Assembly (NCBI GenBank): GCA_903813345.2
Contig: CAIIXF020000007.1
Coordinates: 439,730-503,729 of the forward strand
DNA: 64,000 nucleotides
From: Owenia fusiformis
Taxonomy: Eukaryota; Annelida; Polychaeta; Sabellida; Oweniidae
Direction of reading: 5' to 3'
A model generated the notes under the pieces. It ran no database searches, was not told where the DNA came from, and was given only the letters and a program-made list of their open reading frames with translations. A program made the translations under genes and the position numbers. Shown here piece by piece: positions 9,776 through 21,700 of the stretch. Position 1 is the first letter of the stretch. Each line of letters opens with the position of its first letter.

Positions 9776-11184
9776 TTTCACTGATCATATAATAAAATAA
9801 AATATAATCTTTCAGAAGGCCGAATCGCAATGAGGACAAATAATTATTTAGTAAATTATAGACCCACGTCGATCTGTAGATTGTACATTGAAGTTCGGAC
9901 CGACCGTGATTTTTATTCCAACATTTCGCGTCCCTCTCAAACAAAGAAGTCAAAGCCAAATATATTTGAAATGTTTTTCAGAATTCGTATTCATTTGTTA
10001 TTATACCGATTGACCTTTTTAATTGGTTGTGTTTTGAATTCACAGTTCTCTATGAGTCTCAGGATATATTAGAATTGATTTGAAGAAGTGCGGATGTTTA
10101 CATTAAAGATCTTGTTTTTATTTCATAAAACAAAAATATTTAAGTACGATATTAGCCCAGATATGTGTGTACATCAAAGGAAAATATATTTCAATTAAAG
10201 TCTAGGTCACATTTGCTCCAATTCACCGGCCGGTGCCCGGCCGATTGCAGTAGTTCGTTCAAAAGTCGTGGCCAAAAACTCTTTCAAAATCATCCAGTTT
10301 TTCATCATTCTGACCATTTTTGGGCCAAATTTGCCAAATTGAACCCCCCCCCTCGGTAAATCCCGAGTACGGGCATACCATCTTTGATCATATTGAAATC
10401 AGGAGTATTGTTTTCGAACGCGGTAGTTAATGTCAATGAACGAATATAAAAACACGTTATCTATTTATTCGTTTATAATACATGTAATAGTAATAGTGAT
10501 TTAGTTTATTTGTTTATAATACGTTGTTTTAGTGAACTGGATTTGGATTCAGTGGTCGTCTTCGAATGAACATTCATTTGTCATTATAACCAAGATAAAA
10601 TGGTCAACTTTTGCTTTTACGTTTAATTAAAATCAACGCCTTCCCTAAATTTCCTGTCAGATCATGAATGCCAGACTTCACCAAGTATTTAAATTATTTT
10701 TTGCGTTTTATTATCCTTCCAAAAGCTACAATTCATGCATATGGTACAACTACTACTTACTGACTTTGGTTTATCATTGTTTTGATGCAAATATGGGGAT
10801 GTTTCCACGACTTGAATCTAGGGATTTATATAGACGGGACTTCCCCTTTTCATAATGTAATTATATAATTTTCTGTTTTGTAGGTTCCCGTGGGTAAGAT
10901 ACACACAAGAACAATATACGGCCCATCCTAAAGGGGCACAGACACAACAGTGGCGTTCTTCAAGTTATAGCCGTGGAATTATATAGTTTATGCATCTTGC
11001 CTCAAGCGACATGTTAAATCTGACGTGTTAACCCTACCAAGGTTTATTCCATATTGGGTTTGAGAAACACAGTTGCTGAATACAAGTGCAAACTATGAAA
11101 TAACCATAATATAACAATAGATAATGTTTGGCATGCATTGTGTTGCTGTTTCATTGTTAAATTAGTTGAAAGTATATACAAAGA

Positions 11185-11320
11185 AGTTATTCACCAGGAG
11201 GGATTTGATATGGGGAATATCACATGATATTAATATTTCCTGAGGGAACGCAGTGACAGAAGGAAATATTGATATCATCCGAGGGATATTCTCAATATCA
11301 TCCCGACGGGTGAATAACGA
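11185..11320. repeat. Foldback (hairpin) repeat
   Basis: An imperfect inverted repeat with arms of roughly 55-60 bases. The left arm starts agttattcacc, the right arm ends in its complement ggtgaataacga, and both contain gatatt and atatttcct words. The short loop is around gggaacgcagtgacag. It looks like a foldback MITE or an RNA-hairpin-forming unit. Confidence 0.75.
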
Positions 11321-12072
11321 CCTTATACCATTGTCAAGAGCAACATATATCTAAAGACCTCTTTTGAATGAGAGAAAATGTTTGAAAAACTAAAATTTTG
11401 AAACAAATATCTTTTTTTGAAAAATGAAAATTTTTGAATAAATACCCGGGTTGATATCCATATCATCCCTCTAATCCCAATATCATCCATATCCCAAATA
11501 TGTGATTTATCACTTACTACTATATACTGAGATATTGCTCTGACCATGGTATAAAAATAATAACTTATCATAAGCAGATTTCTTTTCAGGGTATTCAACG
11601 GCGATGTAGGACTTGAAATCAGCGTCACACATCCCGGACACACATTTCCTCGGATATTCTCAAATAAGCAGTTTTACCTGTTTGCATGTTTTACTTTTGA
11701 TTTGATTCGATTGTTTAAATTAGATAAAGTCTTTCAAATGCGGTCAAATGTCAACAGTGTCTGGAGGGTTGAGACTTGATTTAGGAATTAAATTAGAATA
11801 AGATTTTTTTCTATCTTTTTTATGTCAACATTGTATAACGTTGATCTTATTGATTTATTTTCTAAACCAGTTTCCGTTTTGTCGCATGAGTTAGAAATAA
11901 CTTGATTTCAGCTAGCCATCTTCGTTCACTCGGCTCCCGTCGCAGTGAAGACCGAGCGTGCGAAGATGTATTTAGATAATAGATAATGCGTTGCAATCAT
12001 TTAAAGATTATCCTTTTGTTGCTTGTAACCATATTAATTAATGAGCATATATATGTTTAGCGGTGCATGCCG

Positions 12073-12391
12073 TTTTATTTTGCCATCTACATTTTATATT
12101 ATCAGCTCTTATCTTGATATGTTGAGAATTCTTCAGAGACAACTCCCAGACACTATCATGGACCAACTACCCTTTAAAGTATAAGTAGCGGTCTGCTTTT
12201 GCCAAGGGAATTTTTATTGGATAACTATAAAATTAGACTGAAAAGGCAGAACCAGATCTTTTAATATGGGTGACAAATTGCAAGCAAAATCAGATCAGAT
12301 TATTTTGCCATTACAATTTATATTGTCATCTGTCTTGATAAGTTGAGAATTCTTCAAGGATATCTCCGAGAAACTAACATGGACTGGCTAC
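12073..12391 (+). repeat. Two diverged direct repeats of about 95 bp
   Basis: Copies at about 12073-12170 and 12299-12391 share, with scattered differences, attttgccat, tttatatt, gttgagaattcttca and a conserved acatggac/atcatggac segment. They look like an old local duplication. Function unknown. Confidence 0.6.
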
Positions 12392-13044
12392 ATTATTCAT
12401 AACCTGCTTTTGCCGGGGGGAGGGGGTCAGGCCCGTCAGAAACCTGTCTTCAAGGGGGTGCGGTTTTACCCCCCCCCCCCCCCTGATCCGTTTCTATTTC
12501 CCTACCCAACATGGACTGAGTGCGTGTTTGCGTGGGTGAAGGGTTTGGTATAATAATGGGGCTTCACGAGAGTTTTTTGGCAGTCAGAAATTATTTACGC
12601 CACCCCCTCCCCTTTATCAAATGAACTATGCATTTAGATTCCTCATGACTTGAAATGCTGAACTATGCTTTATGTGCATTGCAACAATGTCAAAATATCA
12701 GAGTTACGCATTGTTTTCTTGTAACATTCAACGAAAACAAACGTTCAACAAATTGAGACGTCTGATTGCTTATTCCAGCGACCGTTTCCCGTCATTACAT
12801 TGCAATGGTATTGTGGGCAGAGGAAATCGAGTCTGAATTGATCCAATTAATATGTGATTATAGAATAAAGTGAGAGGAAAAGCAACTTTTGAGAAATCGA
12901 AATTATTTGATACCATTCGCACAGACATTCAATAGGCTATTTTTTTTATTTATTTCATTCCTATCCAACAACAATCGTCCGTGACTTTTGACAAATAGTG
13001 AAATCAACTATTCAGGCTTCATGATCTTGTGAACTTCAATATAA

Positions 13045-13539
13045 ACCCCAGTCACATTTCCCACGGCCGCCGTGCGGTCTATCATTTCTGCCTACGGCCA
13101 GTAGCTTTTTTACGCTCGCCGTAGAATTTCTGCGCTCTCATACTTTTGCAGTCACATTTCCCACGGAAGTCGCACGGTGAATTTTAAATTTCTGTTGATA
13201 AATAATACTTTTTTCAATTTATTTACATTAGGACAATTTATAAATGTTATTCATAGTTCTAGGATGTAATATCAAATGAAAAGTGATCGTGAAACATTGA
13301 CAAATAATGATTTAATCTTGTTGAGCCAGTTGATTTCTACAGGGACCTCAGAAATGAACAAATATTATAACTCGGAGTTATAATTTCTACGGCGACCCTG
13401 AGGCCTGTAAAAAACTGGATACGCCGTAGGGAGATCGCAAGGCGAGCGTAGTTTTTCTACGCTCGCCGCAGTTGAATTCACTGATTTAATTGTTCTGCAG
13501 TCGACGCAGGGCCTCCGTACGACAAATGTGACTGGGGTG
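13045..13539. mobile_element. MITE, PIF/Harbinger-like
   Basis: A 495-bp element without a gene. Its ends are inverted copies of ACCCCAGTCACATTT, and it is flanked by TAA (13042-13044 and 13540-13542), fitting the three-base TWA target duplications of PIF/Harbinger elements. Inside are further inverted words, including a near-perfect hairpin ggcgagcgtag / ctacgctcgcc at about 13441-13468 and a second copy of cagtcacatttcccacgg at about 13149. It sits inside the TA transposon. Confidence 0.7.
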
Positions 13540-13542
13540 TAA

Positions 13543-15454
13543 GGGAACGAATGTTTTATCCTCATTATAAACAAATGCAAGGACCTTGAAGTATATTAAA
13601 CCTTAATAACGTTTGGGAGGGGGGGGGGTCTTATATCTATGTCACTCCAACACAATTAGACACATTTTTTGTGAACCATCGATGTTTGGCGGTTGGTGTT
13701 CGACGTTCGGCATCTGTAACAAAATGTAATCACACAGGCAGATTAATAGTACTTTGAGTAATTATTAATATAGGATATACCTAGGATGATCCTAGACTAT
13801 ACATGTAGTGTCATCTTCTTCATGGGAATCAAGGAAACTTGCATGGCATAAGCCTACATTTGATAGCAGTTTCATTTTTCATCGAACATAATTGCAATCA
13901 ACTTCCATGATATTTGGAAAGAGCAAATATTTTGAAAGCAAATGTAATCAAGTTTCGGGATTTCTGATATAGTTCAATCAAGCTTTGACGAAATTAACTT
14001 CATTTCCGGCTTAATTGTATTCCAGAAAATTAAACTAAGTGGAGGCATTATAATGTTATGTAATTTCAAATTGATATCATATTACGCCTTTAATGTAGGC
14101 TACGGGGCGTAATTGTAATTATTCTCAATTATCCATTTAAAATGCAACTGTTCGAAGATTCAGGCCTGCACTTTATTGTGTTCAGTACTATGCATAGGCG
14201 TAGTCAGGGGGATGGGTGCGACCCCGATAACCAATAAAAATAGAACCATTAGATAGAAGAAAAGAGCTTTAAAATGCTCTTTATTGAAAGCGTCTAGCTC
14301 ACTTTTGAAGGCAGTTGCATCAATTTTTGTAAAATTCAAAACAAATCTTGAAAAAATGTATTTGCCTTGCTCATGCCACGATCGCCCCCCGGGCAACCTG
14401 ACTGAAAGCTGGCTACGCCCCCGCTGTGTATTAAAATAACTCACGACTTTTTGCTGGGAAGAGCGTCTGGGGACCAATATGACGCTAGCTTTTCCTACTT
14501 TTAATTTGAAAATTGAGAAATCGAATCATTATCTGGTCAGAGAGTGTTATGCATCGTACATGTACGTACAATGTCCAGTTGGAACTGATGATTTTAGATT
14601 TCCCCTAATCAATTTGAAGCAAGTTAAAAAAGTTTGATCTCATCCTGAGAACTTGTAGATTTTATGGTCAATTTGAGGCAACTTGCAAAAACTTTGGAAG
14701 CGGTCCCCTCCGGCCTAAAAACCGTTCAAACCATGCAATTTTTGACCATTCTGATCACTTTTCGCATGATTTTTTTGCCAAAACTGTCAAAAGTTACTCT
14801 CCTTGGCAATAGCCCCCCCCCTCATTGGAAAAAGCTGGCTACGGGCAAGACAGTACATGCATGACGCATGCAGTACATTCATCGGGGTACCCTGGCTTAA
14901 TTTAAATGCACATTTGCAGACGATGAAGAAAAAGATTATACTTGTTTATAAAACAATTTTAAGAAATCAAAATATCCTGTTTGTGCCGGAAAGAGATCAC
15001 CGTGCTCCAGACAGTTAATTAGTATTTGTTTTGTATAGTTGCTGATCAAAGATGTCAAATTGTTGGAATCGTGAATAATGACCGTTCAGACCAGATTTTA
15101 AAATACCAACCACCGAACTCCGAACACAAACCATCGAACACCGTCCGGACCACAAAAAGTTGGAGACTATAACAATATGTCATCTGTCTCACCGATTCTG
15201 ATGGTGACACAATAAGATCCAGTCTCATAATAATCAGAGGCATATTAATAATTTTTCATTTGACTTTATATGCCTCTGTTATGATCATGGACGTCTATCC
15301 CGGTCAGATTATTCCCGGTCAATCATCATGCTACATGCAGGCTGCCATGCACAAAGATATGAAAAAATAACTGTCACAAGAAATGAAAACAAGAATTTTG
15401 GAAAGCAACTATAAGTCAAAAATTTAAAAAAAATTAACAACAAAGCAACACAAT
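13543..15454. other. Non-coding interior of the TA transposon, left part 2
   Basis: No gene recognised. There are short homopolymer runs (G near 13619, C near 14813) and a segment (14640-14850) loosely resembling 10200-10370. The last four bases, CAAT (15451-15454), are the target duplication of Gy3. Confidence 0.6.
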
Positions 15455-17519
15455 TGTAACAGCTCAGGACAGTCTCCCGACACTGCTACGTACAGGGGAA
15501 TGATACACAAGAAACTATTCACAAAGTCACCCCTGTACAAATTACGTTGTGGTAGCGTGAAAAGAACGGTTGGCGCAAGTTCGAAATTGAGATGAATGGA
15601 GCTGTGTTGTTTAAAGTGATTCAGTCAGGTGCTGCCCCCTTTAGATGAGAATATAAAGTAAAAGAACGTATTGAAAGTGAACCCAAAATTGTAATGTTAA
15701 AAGCTGATTATGCAGTCCTGCCCTCTATAAATGGGATTAAAAGCTAAAATTACTAATTGAACAAATGGCTATGTGAAGGAATCAGGGGACCCAGTAAATT
15801 GTGAAGATGATTGAAATGGCTTTAATCTTTTTTGTGGATTTAATCTTAACCAGCTCAATTACCACAAACTATAACACGACAAGCAAGTAGGTTCTAGAAT
15901 GATTGTTTGATTATTTGTAAATATCCTCTCTTGGTATACAAAAATAAATGAAAGATATCTGTTATCAAAATTACATTTTCACTGACTGTGACACAATAAT
16001 GAACCTGACTAGTAAAATATCAACTATAAAACTATCTAGCTATGAAATTATGAATGTACCCTAATTATGCCTAGCTGAGACAAAAGCGCCTGAAAAATAA
16101 AAGTACAAAAATCCAGCCTGTAAAGGCGATATCAGAGCGCTATGGGTTGGACAGTTAATCGCCCCTAGAAAGTAAATGGCACAAAATTCCAGCTCCTGAT
16201 GGAGCGACTGGAGCACCTGGTTATCAAATACAAAATCTGTATAAAAATGTCAGCAGTTCAATATTGCAGAAAAATATTAGCACCAGTACATGTATGATTA
16301 TCAACTCTCAAAGGCACAACGTATATATTATACAAGTGAATAAAATATGCTTTATCCAAATAATACTGGGTTCTGTGAAATACTATATAATCAGATTCAG
16401 ATGTGTTTAAAAGCTCAGATCTAGTTTATAAAGTATATTTATCAAAATGTTCACCTTGAAGTTATTGAGATTCTTTGAAAATATATGCTAAAGTGAAATC
16501 TAGGTGAAATTTGGCGCTCAACGGTTCCAAAAATACCCTGACTCTCAGCAGGCAGTAATAATACTATGCTCTGAGGTAGTGAAATATCCCTGAACTCAAA
16601 TGAGCGCTAAGCAGCAAAATCAGAATGAAAACTGGCAGAAACTCTCAAAGCTCAATTAAATGGCCAAAATAAACAAGATTAAAGATCTTAGCCCTATTTA
16701 CTCTAGGAATAAATTAGTCTGCACCCTCCAGAGTATGGATGGGCACAGATTCTAAGGGTGACAAAATCAAAAATCAATTACATTCTGCCCTGTTATGTCA
16801 AAAAGAACTGGCCACCTCCGGCCTAAAAATGTGAAATGAAATTAGCTCAGCGCCTCAATTGAGTTTAAGAATATAAAAATATGGTTACAAAGACCAGGAA
16901 AATGATACCTGGCGCTTCGGAAATTGCCAAATCAAGGTGGAAAATGATTGAAAATCTAAGGCGCCCACTCTTAATCCAAGATGGCGACCTTGGTCAAAAA
17001 CACGCCGTTTCGGGCGAAAACAGACAAAACTCAAATCTGGCAAAATCTTAGCGCCACTAATGGGGGAAACATACCCAGAGCCACCTGTTCTCACTCATTG
17101 TCACTTGCTTCGTTCGCTCCTAGTTGTTTAGTCCCAATCAAGTTGTCCTTTGTCGTTATAATATAGAATGTGCGATATTCAGAAAGCAAAACGTCTCGCT
17201 CAGGAAGAAAATGGCTGTGATTCTAAAGCGAGGCTATGACCTCCCTTACATCATAAAATTATTACCCCTCAAGAAAGTGGCTATAAGTATGTTTCCCCAG
17301 TATTAAATAGATTTTGAAAACCTGATTTACAGGGAACCTTTAATTATAGAATAAAGGTCTTACCATGGTACAAAGCAGCGGGCAAAATCGCGCTCCAGAG
17401 CGAAGGGAAGTAGCGAACCGGGGGAAAGTTGGCGTCAAAAATTTCGTGTAAGGTCCCCAACAGGAAGTTCAAACTAACCGGAAGTTCAAAAGTATCGAAA
17501 GCCAACCCGGGTCGCTACA
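15455..17519 (-). repeat. Gy3 3' LTR
   Basis: A 2,065-bp repeat that runs TGTAAC to GCTACA on the + strand. It matches 25404-27468 base for base wherever I compared them. The complement of a purine tract (acctcccctctgag) follows at 17520-17533. Short open frames inside are present in both copies and show no known protein features. Confidence 0.93.
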
Positions 17520-17843
17520 TACCTCCCCTCTGAGAAAGGCCAATAAATAAAATGTACAAAAGTAGTATATATAATACTGCACAGGAATGATTGCTTTTTG
17601 TTTAAATATTAAATATGTACAAAGCCCTTCAAATCAGTATGCTGCGCAAAGCTTACACTATGGTTTTACCCTCAATAGCAACCATCTGCTCAACCTGGAC
17701 TGCATAACCCTCAAAAATAAATATAGCTAACTAAGTGAGGGCAGCCCAGGCTAATAACAGGTTGCTGTACAGAGTTAATAATAAAAGTCAATTAAAATGC
17801 TAAATGTCACTAGAACTGGTAAATGTCTCTATCACTGGAAACC

Positions 17844-18694
17844 CTAGAGGTCTGCGTCCAGGAAATCTTCTGGCATCTCCTCCACATGGATCTGAGGGTG
17901 ATCCGCCTCTTCAGTGGGGAGTTCCACCTGTAAAGGGGGTGGCGTCTCTCCCTGTGGGGTTTCCTGTTGGGCGCTATCCTTAGCAGCCTGGGTGGCGCTA
18001 TCGCTAGCTGCCTGGGTGGCGCTTCCTGCAGCGGCCGCCGGTAGTTCCTGGACAACTCGCCGGCCTGGAGAGCTGTCATCTTGCACTTGGGCCACCACTC
18101 TCAGAAGAGCGAATGGGCGCGCTTCTCTTGCACAGCGCGCCCCGCCCTGTTACCCCGGCGCCTGCGGTTAGGCGCCACCTGTCCAAGACGATGGTCAACC
18201 CGGCCCCTGGAGTGGGCTGGTGGTGTGGCGGCCCTCTGAGATGGGCGCTCTTGGGCCCAAGTAACGCTCCTAGAAGGGGCGGCTGATGCCTGTGGTGAGG
18301 CCACTCGGTCACGCCTAGATGTGGTGTGCGAAACTGAGGTCTGGCGCTCTTCCCTGCTTCTTGACTTGCTGGATTGGCGGCCCTGCGCCCGGGTGCGTGA
18401 CCTGCTGGATTGGCGCCTGGGGGCAGCCAAAGCCTCTGATTGGTTGGTAGTCACCAAAAGTCCCTGACGATGGCGACGGGCATGTAGATTATGTTCTGCC
18501 TGGCCATGCGCAAGGAAACCGCAGGCTGGCTCTGCGCATTGCTGCTCTTCATGGTACTCTGAGTAGTGGGCCTGTAGCTCTGCCCAAGAATGGAGAAGGG
18601 CCCCGCATGGTCTCATTGGCCACACCTCTTCACCCCCCTGGTAGACCTTCACACGGGCCTTGCACTCCTGGAAGCAAAGAGAACAACTATACAA
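17844..18694 (-). CDS. Gy3 ORF3: zinc-finger protein and acidic tail region
   Basis: The accessory region downstream of pol. The part at 18101-18694 encodes a 197-residue protein that begins with two C2H2-like fingers: CGALLHSWAELQAHYSEYH, and CAEPAC with NLHARRH (C-x4-C-x10-H-x3-H). An Arg/Ser-rich, strongly basic stretch follows. The adjacent part (17844-18098) encodes an acidic segment ending EDFLDADL, like the tails of Gy1 and Gy2. The first methionine lies 7 bases past the pol stop. A good splice acceptor (TTCTCTTTGCTTCCAG) lies about 30 bases further on, so either reinitiation or splicing could express it. Confidence 0.7.
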
Positions 18695-18703
18695 AGGTGA
18701 AAA

Positions 18704-21700
18704 TCAGTACAGTACATACCCATCTAGCCAGCTAGGTTTCTTCCTAACACGTCTAGAGGGAGGGGGAAGGTTCTCATCTGCCACAGAGGGCGCCTCCGGA
18801 ACTTCCTCACAGGGTTCATCCATGACAACAGGGGCTTCCACCGGTTTATCTGCAATAGAGGGCGGCTCCGCTGGACCATGGTAAGGCTTCAGGCGGTTAT
18901 AATGAACCACTGACAGCCTACCCCTTTCCAGCCGAACCTCATATAGCAAATCAGACACTTTTCTAGTAATTTTAAAAGGACCGTGCCACTTGTTGCTGAG
19001 CTTAGGCGTACGTCCCACTTTAATAGCGGGAACGTGCAGCCACACAGCATCGCCTTCCTGGAAACCCTGGAAATGAACTTTAACATCATAGTTCTTCTTC
19101 TGATGATCACTGGCAATGCTGATATGGCGCCTAGCAGCCTCATGTACCTGTAAAAGATCGTCATGCAGTTTATTACAGTACTCCGTGCTCAGCACCGGTG
19201 CGGAGGCTGGTGGGGGACCTAAATACAAATCAGATGGAATAAGAGGCCTCCTCCCAAACATCAGCTCAGCTGGGGAAAATCCTGTTGTCTCATGGACAGC
19301 ACTCCTGTAAGCGGAAGCAACAAAGGGCAAATAATAATCCCAGTCGCGCTGGTGGTCAGAGACAATTTTGGCGAGCATGGCTTCAACGGTGCGGTTGGAT
19401 CGTTCAATCATGCCATCACTTTGGGCCGCATAAGGACTAGTACGGGTCTTGTCGACATCCAAGAGATCACAAAGTTCCTGAAACAAATGAGATTCGAACT
19501 GTCGACCTTGGTCCGAGTGCAGCTGTAAAGGAATACCATAGCGCAACATGAATTCCCTCAAAACTGCATTCGCCACAGTCCTAGCTTCCTGGTTAACAGT
19601 AGGAACTAATTCAAGAAATTTAGTAAAATAATCCTCAATGGCTACAACATATTTGTTACCCAGGGGAGCACTCTCAGGGAGAGGACCCATGATGTCAACA
19701 GCTATCCTCTCCAGGGGGGCTCCAACATTGTACTGCTTCATGGGGGCTCGGGGCTTCCGGTGCGGAGGATTTCTCTTCTGGCAGGGCACACACTGGGCTA
19801 CAAATCGAGCAAGATCAGCTTTAAACCCAACCCAGTAGTAACGTTCCCGGAGCCTATTTATTGACTTACCAACCCCCAGATGACCACTACCCAAGGCGCT
19901 ATGAACCCCAGACAATACAATGTTACGCAACTGAGATGGAATAACAAGCTGCCAGATAGTATCTTGAATATCACTACGTAGCCATTTTCTTAGAATCAGT
20001 CCACCACTTAGCTTGAATCTTTCCCACTGACCCCAATAATGTTTGAGATTGACAGATTTTGGAGCAACATGGGCCCAGTCAGGGCGCACACCTTTCTCAA
20101 GCCAACTAACAAGCAGGGCGAGGTCCGGATCACTACACAATGCTGCCCTGTATTTGTCCTCACTCACCCCTGGCATCCAGTTGCTACCTGAAATGGGAAC
20201 AGTAGGGTCTTTATCAGGTTTTATGTCATGTTTAGATACAGTGCGAACTTGCAGTTTAGGCTTAGTGTCTATTTGAATGCTCAATCTAGTCAAAACAACA
20301 CCATCATCAGAGGGCGGCAGAATGGAAACACGCCCCAAGGCTTCCTGCCGATCACAGTATTTGCAGTTCTCACAAGGTCGACGTGACATCCCATCTGCAT
20401 TAGCATGTTTGCTGCCAGGCCTATGAACAATATCAAAATCATAATTACCAAGTAATTCAAGCCAGCGAGCAATCTGACCCTCTGGCGCCTTGAACCTAAG
20501 CAGCCAAGCTAGTGCAGCATGATCAGTGCGCACGGTGAACCTGCAACCATACAAATAAGGATGAAAATGTTTGACGGCTTTCACCACTGCAAGAAGTTCT
20601 AACCTAGTTACACAGTAGTTGCGTTCAGATTTTGTATGGGTTTTACTGAAGTGTTGCACTACTTTCTCCTCACCATCTACCAGCTGGGATAACACAGCGC
20701 CAGTCTGACACAGAGAGGCATCAGTATCTAAAATGAAAGGCTTGTTTTTATCAGGGTATTGGAGCATGGCACTGGCAATATACCTAGCTTTAAGTGCATC
20801 AAAGGCTTTCTGGCATTCTGTAGTCCATCTGAAAGACACATCTTTTCTAGTGAGTTCAAATAGAGGCTGGGCTAAGGAAGAAAGATCTTTTATGAATTTC
20901 CTGTAATATGAGATATAACCCAGAAATGCTTGTACATGGCGCACAGTTCGTGGTGTCGCCCAAGTTTTGATTTCCTCTACCTTAGCAGGGTCAATAGAAA
21001 TACCATCCCTAGAAACTATATGACCTAGATATTTGACAGAAGGCCTGAAAAACACACACTTCTTAGGTGATAATTTAAGACCATGAACCTCAAACCTCTC
21101 AATCACAGCCTTCAATCGATCAAAATGTTCCTCAAAGGTGCGCCCAAAAACTACTATGTCGTCGAGATAGACCATGCAGGAGTCTGGAGTGAGACCTGCA
21201 AGGACACACTCCATTAATCGCATAAAGGTGGCCGGAGCATTTGTTAAACCAAAACTCATGACATTGAATTGGTATAAGCCATCCCTTGTGCAAAAGGCTG
21301 TCTTTGGCGCATCGGCTGGATCCATGGCGACCTGGAAGTAACCTTGCGCCATGTCGAGAGAACTAAACCACATTGCGCCAGATAAAGCGTCCAACGTATC
21401 ATCGATGCGTGGTAGTGGGTAGGCATCCTTCAAGGTGACAGAGTTCAGACGTCGGTAATCAAGGCAATATCGTAAACTGCCATCGCTCTTGGGAACCAGT
21501 ACAACCGGCGACGCCCATGGTGAAGTGGATGGCTCGATAATGCCAAGATCCAACATATCTTGTAAAGCTTGTTTGCTGGCTTCTTGTCTGGCTAATGGAA
21601 CCCTCCTAGGATGTTGCTTGATAGGCTTCGCATTTCCAGTGTCTATTTTGTGTTGTATAATATCGGTCCTTCCTAGGTCTAATTTGGACCGGGCAAAAAC

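Larger units (their letters stand above)
9776..13044. other. Non-coding interior of the TA transposon, left part 1
   Basis: No convincing gene on either strand; open frames are short and unlike known proteins. It contains a foldback (11185-11320), a pair of diverged repeats (about 12073-12170 and 12299-12391) and a run of about 17 C near 12466-12482. A segment around 10200-10370 loosely resembles 14640-14850. Confidence 0.6.

Noticed and set aside
12466-12482. A run of about 17 C near other G/C runs as a regulatory G-quadruplex
   Set aside because: A single homopolymer in non-coding DNA; more likely slippage, and its length may be unreliable.
14160-14477. A 105-codon minus-strand frame as a possible transposase of the TA element
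   Set aside because: No DDE-type or DNA-binding motif, and low-complexity composition; probably chance.
10165-14864. Segments 10200-10370 and 14640-14850 as two copies of one transposon
   Set aside because: Resemblance is loose (ccgttcaaaacc- and gaccattctga-like words followed by a C-run), with no ends or duplications found.
16885-17306. Short open frames inside the Gy3 LTRs, repeated at 26834-27255
   Set aside because: They recur only because the two LTRs are copies of each other; no protein features.
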